From UBA2991 sp965207815 (GTDB taxonomy: Bacteria; Chloroflexota; Dehalococcoidia; Tepidiformales; Tepidiformaceae), in NCBI GenBank assembly GCA_965207815.1, contig OZ242314.1, forward strand, positions 1,364,001 to 1,428,000: a stretch of DNA of 64,000 bases, read 5' to 3'. How positions within the stretch are numbered: position 1 is the first letter of the stretch; each line of letters opens with the position of its first letter. A program made the translations under genes and the position numbers. A model generated the notes under the pieces. It made no database searches, was not told where the DNA came from, and saw nothing but the letters and a program-made list of their open reading frames with translations. Positions 33,073-40,999 of the stretch are shown here, piece after piece.

Positions 33073-34374
33073 ATGGCTACACCTCTTGGCAACATGGCAC
33101 TCCGTGCGCTGGCCGTGAGCTCGGTAGCCGCCGTTCTCGTCTTCCTGAGTGGCTGTAATCCGTTCCGGGAGCATCCCCCCGAGGCAGCTGAGAGATGGGA
33201 GGTCCCAAGCGAAGGGAGGTCCGTCATTGAGGGCGGTCTCGTTGCGTATGACTTCATCGTCGAAACCCGCCACTACGGACCGGGTTGGGGCCGGATCGAT
33301 GGCGAGGATGTCATCGTCTTCGGCTATCGGGAGGGGTTCGATGAGTCTGGTGGGTTGCCCGGGGCATTCGGCGGGAGCATCTACGTCGTTCGGGCGGATG
33401 GGACGAAGCTGAAGCGGCTCAGTCCAAGCGTGGGGGATGGGCGAGGACTCGGAGGAGACAAGATCGCCTACGACATCTCGCCGGACGTCTCTTCGGACGG
33501 GCGCTGGCTGGCGTACGCGACCCATCGTCACAGCAACCGCCTAATGGTCGTGACGTTTGAGCTGGATGGGCGCGGGAAGGAGAGGATCGAAACACGGGAC
33601 TGGAGCCTCGGAGTTCCAGCATGGGCTCCCGACGGGAAGAAGCTGGCGTTCCATGGGCTTGGCGGTCTAGTCGTCGCGGAACCCGACGGTTCCAACCGTC
33701 GGGTGATAGCGCCGGGCATCAACCCGGCCCGTGAGCGGGCATCGTGGTCTCCGGATGGCAAGCTGCTGGCCTTCCGCTCCCTTGGCGACGAGCTTGCCGG
33801 GATAGGCCGCCAGGACGGCTTCATGTTGCACGTCGCGGCGGTCGATGGGTCATCAGTGATCGCAGTCGGGGATGCGGCAACGCGCCCGGTGTGGTCCCCA
33901 GACGGCCGCCACATTGCGGTTGGCGGGGGCTTTCTGGAGGTCGACGGGGAGCCGCAGTGGGGCATCTATGTGCTGGATGCAGACGGCGACAACCCGCGGA
34001 GGATTTTCGCCACCGACCGCTGGCCGGATCGCCGTTCGCAACTGCTGTGGTCGCCGGACGGCTCGGAGGTATTGTTCAAACTCGCAGCCCACAAGACGCC
34101 CCTGGTGGCAGTAGCGGTAGCAACGGGAGAGCAGCGCACGGTTGCGGAGTTGAATGGCATTAACGGCATGGCGTGGTCACCCGACGGGTCCCGCATGGCC
34201 GTGGTCACGCAGCCGGTCGAGTTGGGCGGGGCTGTGCTCTACACGGTCGCGGCGGACGGCTCGGACCTGCAGGTCCTGGTGCGCGTCGGCCCGGAGGGCT
34301 TGGAGGCGCAGCCGGTCACATCGCGTCCCGTCGATGAAGAGAACCACCCATCGGTGGAAAGGGCTCCCCGATGA
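33073..34374 (+). CDS. Six-bladed propeller lipoprotein, copy 3
   Basis: This 433-aa paralogue starts at ATG 33073 (MATPLGNMALRALAVSSVAA), with lipobox VFLSGCNP. An alternative in-frame ATG at 33031 would add 14 residues from the deletion scar. Blades match copies 1 and 2; the fifth blade differs (WSPDGSEVLFKLAAHK). The last codons overlap the start of the next gene by ATGA. Three adjacent copies suggest dosage or divergent ligand specificity. Confidence 0.87.
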   Translation: MATPLGNMALRALAVSSVAAVLVFLSGCNPFREHPPEAAERWEVPSEGRSVIEGGLVAYDFIVETRHYGPGWGRIDGEDVIVFGYREGFDESGGLPGAFGGSIYVVRADGTKLKRLSPSVGDGRGLGGDKIAYDISPDVSSDGRWLAYATHRHSNRLMVVTFELDGRGKERIETRDWSLGVPAWAPDGKKLAFHGLGGLVVAEPDGSNRRVIAPGINPARERASWSPDGKLLAFRSLGDELAGIGRQDGFMLHVAAVDGSSVIAVGDAATRPVWSPDGRHIAVGGGFLEVDGEPQWGIYVLDADGDNPRRIFATDRWPDRRSQLLWSPDGSEVLFKLAAHKTPLVAVAVATGEQRTVAELNGINGMAWSPDGSRMAVVTQPVELGGAVLYTVAADGSDLQVLVRVGPEGLEAQPVTSRPVDEENHPSVERAPR

Positions 34375-37300
34375 ACTTCCGTTCCCTTGCTCTAGCGGGA
34401 GCTCTCATCTCCGCAGCCCTGGTAGCGGGAGCGTGCTCTTCACCGGAACGGCCCGCCGAAGAGCGCGAAGCAGAAGAGCACCTGCCTGCATCGGTGGAGC
34501 ACGCCCCCACGACGCTCCCGAGCCCTGCTGAAGCGCAACTGTCCTCAGGGCCGCAGGTATACGCGTCGACAGTTGGACCGTGTGCCGGAGTCGCAGGCGC
34601 AGAGCACCCATGCAGGCCGCGGGATGTGAGCACGTTCACGCTGTTCGCATCCGTGCCGGGAGGGGTGGCCAGCTCGGAACCCGAGGCCGACAGCGTGGAG
34701 GCAGTCCTCGAACACGGGCGGCGGCTGGCCGAATCTTCCCCGGTGCACCTCGCGTTCTGGGGGACGGCCGCAGCCGACTCGGTACGCTGCGAGTGGCGCG
34801 GGGTCGCTCGCACGGCTGCCCAGCGAGAGGCGAGCATCCGCTACTGGCTCGGCTTGGGCGACACGGTCACCCTTCCCGATGCAGCAGCGATCGAGCGCCT
34901 GTTCATAGCGATTCTCGAGCGGGCCGAGCCGACATACCCAGAGAGCGCAAGGGCTAGCTTCCGGGCGCTGGCGCGCGGGGGCGTAACGGACCAGTACCAG
35001 TTCCTCGGCTGCTACGTCGACTACACCGTCAGCGAGTACATCCTGGGGGCGGGCCCCACAATGCTGACAGTCGCCTACGACCGCCTCGCAGAGACCAAGT
35101 CCTACGAGCTGTACTCCCGCGCGCATGCCGTGGGGGAGTACGGGACGGCGACCCTGATGAGTGAGGCCGAACATGCGGCAGCGCAAGCGCGGTTGGTCTG
35201 GGAAGCGGAGGAGCGGCTCGCCGCCATCATCGGTGGGCACGAGAGCGTGGTGTTCGTGGCGCCGCTGGGGGCGCACAACGCCATCGCCATCGAGGCGTGG
35301 CTGGCGGTGGATCAGTGGGACCTGCAGACGGACGACGACGACACCGTGCACGCCGTGCGCTACGGCACGTCCGCGGGAGATCCCGAGCACACGCAGACCC
35401 TCGCCGCACTCAGGACGCGCATCACGACGGCTGCCGCCGGGGACGCCCACGCCACGACCCGCATCGTCAACGCCAGCGGCCTGCGGGCCTACTACCAGAC
35501 GATTGGGGCGTACGGCGACATCACGCCCGGCGACGGCGAGACGACGACGTTCACGCCGGCACAGCCACCGGCCGCGCTGACGTGCGCGGGCGGGACGGCG
35601 GTGACTTCGCCTGACGAGAACCGAGCGCTCGTGCACGACTGCGAGGTGCTGCTGGACCACAAGGCCGCGCTGGCGGGGACGGCCACCCTCAACTGGAGCG
35701 CGAGCACGGCCATCGCCAGCTGGGACGGGGTGACGACGGGAGGCGCGCCGTTGCGCGTGACGGGCCTGGCGCTGGCAAGCAAGAGCCTGGGCGGCAGCAT
35801 CCCGGCGGCGCTGGGCGGGCTCTCCGCCCTGACGACGCTGAACCTCTCCAGCAACAGCCTGACCGGCCCGATCCCGGCCGAGCTGGGGATGCTCTACCAG
35901 CTGACGACGCTCCGGCTCTCCGGCAACAGCCTGACGGGCTGCATCCCCGTGGCCCTCAAGGACGTGGCCACGAACGATCTGAGCTCGCTGTCGCTGCTCT
36001 ACTGCTCACCGCCGGCGCCGGCCAGGCCCACGGCCGCGACGGCGGCCGAGGGCAGCGTCACGCTGAGCTGGAGCGCGGTCACGGGCGCGAGCGCGTACCG
36101 CGTCGAGTATCGCCTCGACCGGGACGAAGGCTGGACGGAGGACAGCGCCACCGTCACCGGTACCACCCACACGGTGGACGGGCTGCACTGCGAGGACACC
36201 TATGTGTTCCGGGTGAGCGCCCAGGGCAGCGGAACGACCTACGCCAGCGGCTGGAGCGCGCCCTCCGTGGCGTTGCGCACGACCACGAACGACTGCACGC
36301 ATCCCGTCTTCGGGGCCGGGTCGTACGCCTTCACCGTCTTTGACGACGCAGCCGCGGGCGACACGGTCGGCTCGGTGACGGCGACCGACGCGGCCGGCGA
36401 CACGCTCACGTACGCCATCAGCGGCGGCAACGAGGCGGGGGCGTTTGCGATAGACGGAGCCACGGGTGTGATCACCGTGGCCGCGGCGCTCGACCACGAA
36501 GTGACGCCCACTTCCACCCTCACGGTCACCGTGCAGGACGCTCCCGGTGGCTTCGCCAGCGTGGAGGTGACGGTCACCGTGACGGCACCACCTCCTTGCC
36601 GCACGCCGACCGCGGCCGACTGCATCCAGGCCGTCTACGCCGGCGCGCCCGCCGATTACACCGAGGTGTCAGAGATTCCCGCATCGGCGTTGCTCGAGCC
36701 GGCGAGCGACGGTCGCTACGAGGTCCAGCGCGGCCGGCAGTATACGGTGGTCACGGCCGCGGCCGTGCCTGAGGGCTACACGCGCCTCTCCCTGGTGCTG
36801 AAGCCCCTGGGGCAGCCCTCACCGGTCTCCGCCTCGCAGCTCATCGCGCCCCTGGGCACCACCTACACGTTCACGCCGACGGCGAACACGGCGGGAGCCA
36901 ACCTGTTCACCTACGAGCAGCCGGCGGCGCGGCCCTTCACCCGTCCCCGGCCCGACAACAAGCCCGAGCTCGGCCCGGTGGTCGTCACGACCGGTTTCCG
37001 GGTAGTGCCGCCGGCGCCGGCGAACCTCGGCGCATCGCTGGCGGGCGGCACCTTCACCCTGAGCTGGGATGCCGTCACGGGCAGCGATCGCTATCGCGTG
37101 CGCTACCGCGTGGACGCGGACGGCGAGTGGACCGATCTGACCGACGCCGTGGCGACCGACACGAGCGCCACCCTCACGCGCGCCGCGCCGTCGTGCGGGG
37201 AGCGGTACGCCTTCGAGGTGGAAGCGCGGGGCGACGGCAGCGCCTACGCCGCCGCCTGGGGCGCGAGGGCGACCGTCACGGCCGCCACGCAGGCCTGCTC

Positions 37301-38504
37301 CCCGCCGGTGTTCGGCTCGTCCGGCTACGCCTTCTCCGTCGTTGATGACGCCGCCGGCGGCGCGGTCGTGGGGTGGGTGGAGGCGAGGAGCGCCGATGGG
37401 GAGGGGGCCGTGTCCCTCGCCATCACGGCGGGCAACACCGGCTCCGCCTTCGGCATCGGGGCCACGACCGGCGAGATCACGGTGGCGGGAACCCTCAGTC
37501 ATGGCACGACGCCCTCGTACACCCTCACGGTCACGGCGACGGACACCCGGGGCGGCCCCAGCGCAACAGTCACCGTCACCATCGCCGTGTGGCCCAACTG
37601 CTCCGGGGGCACGGTGGTCGCCAACCCCGCTGACAACCCCGGGCTTGTGGCCGACTGTCAGCTTCTGCTGGCGGCGAAGGACACCCTCCGCGGCACGGAG
37701 ACCCTCAACTGGAGCGGGGACACGGCCATCGCCGACTGGGAGGGCATCACCGTGAGCGGCACGCCGAGCCGCGTTACGGCACTGCACATCGACGGCTGGA
37801 ACAGCGCCAGGCGCTTCGGACGCGAGATCGCCCTCAACGGCAACCTTCCGGCCCAACTGGGCCGGCTCGCCAAGCTGCAGCGCCTCGTGCTCACGAGGCA
37901 CGCCCTGACGGGACCTATCCCGGCGGAACTGGGGAACCTGTCGGAGCTGATGTTCCTGCGCCTGTACGGCAACCAGCTGAGCGGGGCCATCCCGCCGGAG
38001 CTGGGGACCCTCGCGGCTATCGACGAGATCAACCTCAGCAGGAACCGGCTGACGGGCGCTATCCCGGTCGAGCTTGGAGGCGCGTCGACCCTGACCGACC
38101 TGCGCTTGCACAACAACCAGCTCTCGGGCGGCGTCCCCGCCTCGCTGCGCGACCTCCCGGGCCTCGACAACCTGGAGCTCGCCGGCAACTCCCTGACGGG
38201 CTGCATCCCCGCCTCGCTGCGTGATGTCAGGTCCAGCGACCTGAGCTCGCTGAGCCTCCCGTACTGCACGACGACGACCACCTACACGCTGACGACCTCG
38301 GCCGCGGGCAACGGGCGCATCGGTCCCCTGCCGGGTACCTACCGCTACCTCAGCGGGGCGAGCGTGACCGTGACGGCGACGCCGGAGGAGGGCTACCGCA
38401 TCGCCTCGTGGGGCGGCGACTGCCGGGGCACGGCCACCACCTGCACGCTGACCATGGACGCCATCAGAATGGCGAGCGTCACCTTCGAACCGGACACGCC
38501 CTGA
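34371..38504 (+). CDS. Multidomain surface lipoprotein (LRR, FnIII, cadherin-like, InlB repeat)
   Basis: This is a 1377-aa protein. A signal with lipobox ALVAGACSS gives a lipid-anchored surface protein. Domains in order: a ~370-residue N-terminal region with no known match, a Cys-capped LRR module (about 405-545; LTGPIPAELG-type repeats), FnIII (about 550-640), cadherin-like (645-740), an unnamed ~135-residue domain (743-880, shared with the 50.8-kb gene), FnIII (885-975), cadherin-like (980-1075), a second Cys-capped LRR module (1077-1300), and a C-terminal InlB-type repeat (ASWGGDCRG). It is the last gene of the propeller operon, coupled by a 4-base overlap. A binding or adhesion role is likely; no catalytic motif is seen. 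Confidence 0.85.
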   Translation: MNFRSLALAGALISAALVAGACSSPERPAEEREAEEHLPASVEHAPTTLPSPAEAQLSSGPQVYASTVGPCAGVAGAEHPCRPRDVSTFTLFASVPGGVASSEPEADSVEAVLEHGRRLAESSPVHLAFWGTAAADSVRCEWRGVARTAAQREASIRYWLGLGDTVTLPDAAAIERLFIAILERAEPTYPESARASFRALARGGVTDQYQFLGCYVDYTVSEYILGAGPTMLTVAYDRLAETKSYELYSRAHAVGEYGTATLMSEAEHAAAQARLVWEAEERLAAIIGGHESVVFVAPLGAHNAIAIEAWLAVDQWDLQTDDDDTVHAVRYGTSAGDPEHTQTLAALRTRITTAAAGDAHATTRIVNASGLRAYYQTIGAYGDITPGDGETTTFTPAQPPAALTCAGGTAVTSPDENRALVHDCEVLLDHKAALAGTATLNWSASTAIASWDGVTTGGAPLRVTGLALASKSLGGSIPAALGGLSALTTLNLSSNSLTGPIPAELGMLYQLTTLRLSGNSLTGCIPVALKDVATNDLSSLSLLYCSPPAPARPTAATAAEGSVTLSWSAVTGASAYRVEYRLDRDEGWTEDSATVTGTTHTVDGLHCEDTYVFRVSAQGSGTTYASGWSAPSVALRTTTNDCTHPVFGAGSYAFTVFDDAAAGDTVGSVTATDAAGDTLTYAISGGNEAGAFAIDGATGVITVAAALDHEVTPTSTLTVTVQDAPGGFASVEVTVTVTAPPPCRTPTAADCIQAVYAGAPADYTEVSEIPASALLEPASDGRYEVQRGRQYTVVTAAAVPEGYTRLSLVLKPLGQPSPVSASQLIAPLGTTYTFTPTANTAGANLFTYEQPAARPFTRPRPDNKPELGPVVVTTGFRVVPPAPANLGASLAGGTFTLSWDAVTGSDRYRVRYRVDADGEWTDLTDAVATDTSATLTRAAPSCGERYAFEVEARGDGSAYAAAWGARATVTAATQACSPPVFGSSGYAFSVVDDAAGGAVVGWVEARSADGEGAVSLAITAGNTGSAFGIGATTGEITVAGTLSHGTTPSYTLTVTATDTRGGPSATVTVTIAVWPNCSGGTVVANPADNPGLVADCQLLLAAKDTLRGTETLNWSGDTAIADWEGITVSGTPSRVTALHIDGWNSARRFGREIALNGNLPAQLGRLAKLQRLVLTRHALTGPIPAELGNLSELMFLRLYGNQLSGAIPPELGTLAAIDEINLSRNRLTGAIPVELGGASTLTDLRLHNNQLSGGVPASLRDLPGLDNLELAGNSLTGCIPASLRDVRSSDLSSLSLPYCTTTTTYTLTTSAAGNGRIGPLPGTYRYLSGASVTVTATPEEGYRIASWGGDCRGTATTCTLTMDAIRMASVTFEPDTP

Positions 38505-38541
38505 GCGCGGGTAGCGTCCGAGGCAGTCCAGACCACCCTCG

Positions 38542-38561
38542 CGGGACCAGGCCAAGTCCCG
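38542..38561. terminator. Candidate hairpin between convergent genes
   Basis: CGGGAC at 38542-38547 and GTCCCG at 38556-38561 form a 6-bp stem with an 8-base loop in the 78-base gap between two convergent genes. There is no T-tract, so this is a weak candidate. Confidence 0.3.
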
Positions 38562-38582
38562 TGCAGGCTGACCGTGCAAGGC

Positions 38583-39338
38583 CTACCGTCTCACCACCCC
38601 CTGCGGGTCCCGCCGGGACGCCTCCCGGTTGAGGACGTGGTCGAGGACGGAGAAGGCCAGGGCGAGATCGTGTGCTTCCCCACTGGCTCCCGGCCCCTGC
38701 TCCTGGAGCAGGAGGGCGTAGGCGACGAAGCCCGCCAGCTGCAGCAGGTGGTCGTCCTCGGCGCTGCGGAAGGCGGGGCCGCCGATGACGCGCTCGAGGG
38801 GGATGTTGCGGGTGGGGGAGCCGTCCTCCCAGGCCTCGTAGCGGCTGGGGATGGGGTTGTGGACGCGCAGACGCCGGTAGAGGCGCGTGATGGGCTCCTC
38901 CTGGACCCCGTCGAAGATGAGGAAGGCGTGACGGCCCGCGCCGGCGGCGGACGTGTTGATGCGCGTGAGCAGGCGGCCGAGGCTGACCTCGTCCGTACGC
39001 CCTCGCCCCTGCTTGTCCAGGCAGACGTTGATCAGCTCGATACCACCGCTGCGGCGGGAGGCGTCTTCAAGCAGGCGCAGACCGCCCCGGAAGGTCTCCA
39101 CCCCCTCCTCGGGGGAGACCCAGCCTTCGCCCTCCCCGCAGCCGGACGGCTCCTTCGGGCTCAGGAGGTCGAAGGGCAGCAGCTCCACCGTGACGGGGAT
39201 GCGGTGGCGCCGGCGCAGCTCCTGCCGCCAGCCGCGGACGGCCCGGAAGAGGTCGTTCCAGCACTCGGCGTCGACCCCCAGGGCGGAGCGGACGTGGTAG
39301 CGGGCGCTCTCGCGCTCGTCGAGGTAGTACAGCCTCAT
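38583..39338 (-). CDS. DUF3800 domain protein
   Basis: This 251-aa protein starts at ATG 39338, preceded by AAGGAG at 7 bases; the longer open frame is not used. It begins MRLYYLDERESARY, the family's opening (YLDESG-type), continues with GIELINVCLDKQ, then FLIFDGVQEEPITRLYRRLR and VHNPIPSRYEAW, and ends with LLQLAGFVAYALLLQE, all DUF3800 hallmarks. The family is predicted to be RNase H-like and is often found in mobile elements. The start overlaps the upstream replication-relaxation gene by ATGA. It is the last gene of the secretion cluster. Confidence 0.88.
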   Translation of the reverse strand: MRLYYLDERESARYHVRSALGVDAECWNDLFRAVRGWRQELRRRHRIPVTVELLPFDLLSPKEPSGCGEGEGWVSPEEGVETFRGGLRLLEDASRRSGGIELINVCLDKQGRGRTDEVSLGRLLTRINTSAAGAGRHAFLIFDGVQEEPITRLYRRLRVHNPIPSRYEAWEDGSPTRNIPLERVIGGPAFRSAEDDHLLQLAGFVAYALLLQEQGPGASGEAHDLALAFSVLDHVLNREASRRDPQGVVRR

Positions 39339-40999
39339 GGCTTCGCTCCTTCCTGTGCCGCGAACGGCGGCCCTGGCAGCGCCGTCGCGAGTGCGCCCTC
39401 GCCGGTCGTGCGCCAGGCACGCCCCAGGGGCCCCTCCTCCTCCAGGGCGGTCTCGTACGAGACGCAAAGGGGGACCTTCACCCCCGTGCGCTCCATCTCT
39501 GTTCGCGCCACTCGCAGGAAGTGGCTCGCCGCCAGATCGTCGTGAAGAACCACCAGTACCTCGGGCCGCACGCCATGGTCGTGGACAGGACGGGAGGTGG
39601 AGTAGTAGCGCAGGTAGGGAGCGAGTCGGTCGGCCATGGTCCTGGGCCGCACGGCGCGGCGCTCCCACTCCAGGAAGAACGGCCAGGCGTGTCCTTCCCG
39701 GCGCAGGACCCCGAAGGCGTCGGGGCGCACCGAGTGAACCCCCTCGCCGTGGCGGAAGTAGCGCGACGCCCGGTGGGGTGGGTCGACCTGCACGATCGCC
39801 CACCCGCGCGCATGCGCCTGCCCCACGAGGGCCGCGACGAAGCCGTGCACGGCCGCCGTGTGCGTGAGGTGGCGCAGCAGCTGGCGGCTGCGGGAGCCGC
39901 GCACGTTGCTCCAGGCGAGGGGCTCCTCGGGCTCCAGTGGGGCGGCGCTCCAGCGCTTGCGCAGGGCGCCCGCGGAGACACGGTCGCGGTGGGCGATGAG
40001 GGCCAGCCCGCGGTCCGTGAGCACCAGGCGGCGCTCTCCGGCAACGGGCATCCGAGCCGCGAGCCCCAGCGCCTCCAGCCCCAGCACGAGGCGCGAGGCC
40101 CGCGCCCCGGAAACGGCCAGCAGGCCCGCCAGGTCCTCGAAAGCGAGCCAGGGCCAGTCGAGGAGGAGGTCGAGCGCCCGCTTCCCGGCGGGCTTGAGCC
40201 GCGAGGGGGCGAGGAGGTGTTCCGGGATGGCGTCCCCGGGGAGTGCAGCCCGCACCGGGCGGGTCTCCACCGGCGCGACGCCGCGCCTCCCGCCCAGGCG
40301 CACCGCCTCCGCCAGGGTGATCCTCCCCGGCAGGGAGGGCAGCCGCCAGATGCGGTCGTCCGCGTGCCCGCCCGCCACCTCCCGCTCCAGCGCGAGGAAG
40401 GCAGGCAGGGGAGCGTCGCCAAGCAGGCGGCGGGTGTGCCGCAGGCGCAGCTCGTCGGGCAGGAGGAGCAGGAGGACGCCCGGGAGGGGTCCCTCAAACA
40501 GCCGCCGCAGCCGCCTGGAGAAGCCCGTGCGGTCGGAGGCCAGTCCCTGCCGCACGACTCCCACGACGCGCCCCCCGGGGACGGCGACGGCGGCGTCGAG
40601 GGGCGCGGCGCGGTACCAGCGGAGGCGCAGGGGCTGCGCGCCGGAGGCCAGCGCCGCGGCGAGCCGGTAGATGACGGCGAGGGCGTCCAGCCGCTGCAGC
40701 AGGAGACGGCGCCAGTGGCGGGAGACCGGTCGCGTCCGCAGCAGCTCCTCCACGCTCACGCCCTCCCCGGACGCGAGCCGCCGCAGGCCCGCGTCCGTGA
40801 GGAGGAAGCGCCGCGTCGGGGGGATGAGCTCGCTGGCGTGGGGGAGGGAGGCGGCCAGGCCCGCCCCTTCCAGCCGCCCGGCGGCCGCGTAGGCGGCGCC
40901 GTGCGACCAGCCCGAGAGGGCAGCGAGCTCCAGGCGGTCGGCGAGTGGCGTCTCCCCCAGCTGGCGCAGGAGCGCCCCCTCGCAGGTGTCGCCCCTCAC
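39335..40999 (-). CDS. Replication-relaxation family protein
   Basis: This is a 554-aa protein with three winged-helix-like stretches in the first ~400 residues (for example RLELAALSGWSHGAAYAAAGRL and LDLLLDWPWLAFEDLAGLLA, each followed by a LTDxG wing) and a C-terminal domain resembling PF13814: VRPDAFGVLRREGHAWPFFL, then EWERRAVRPRTMADRLAPYL, with RYYSTSRP. The family occurs on plasmids and integrative elements and was named for a role in plasmid replication and DNA relaxation. It is coupled by 4-base overlaps to both neighbours. It may act on element DNA in place of a relaxase, which is not evident; this is an inference. Confidence 0.85.
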   Translation of the reverse strand: MRGDTCEGALLRQLGETPLADRLELAALSGWSHGAAYAAAGRLEGAGLAASLPHASELIPPTRRFLLTDAGLRRLASGEGVSVEELLRTRPVSRHWRRLLLQRLDALAVIYRLAAALASGAQPLRLRWYRAAPLDAAVAVPGGRVVGVVRQGLASDRTGFSRRLRRLFEGPLPGVLLLLLPDELRLRHTRRLLGDAPLPAFLALEREVAGGHADDRIWRLPSLPGRITLAEAVRLGGRRGVAPVETRPVRAALPGDAIPEHLLAPSRLKPAGKRALDLLLDWPWLAFEDLAGLLAVSGARASRLVLGLEALGLAARMPVAGERRLVLTDRGLALIAHRDRVSAGALRKRWSAAPLEPEEPLAWSNVRGSRSRQLLRHLTHTAAVHGFVAALVGQAHARGWAIVQVDPPHRASRYFRHGEGVHSVRPDAFGVLRREGHAWPFFLEWERRAVRPRTMADRLAPYLRYYSTSRPVHDHGVRPEVLVVLHDDLAASHFLRVARTEMERTGVKVPLCVSYETALEEEGPLGRAWRTTGEGALATALPGPPFAAQEGAKP

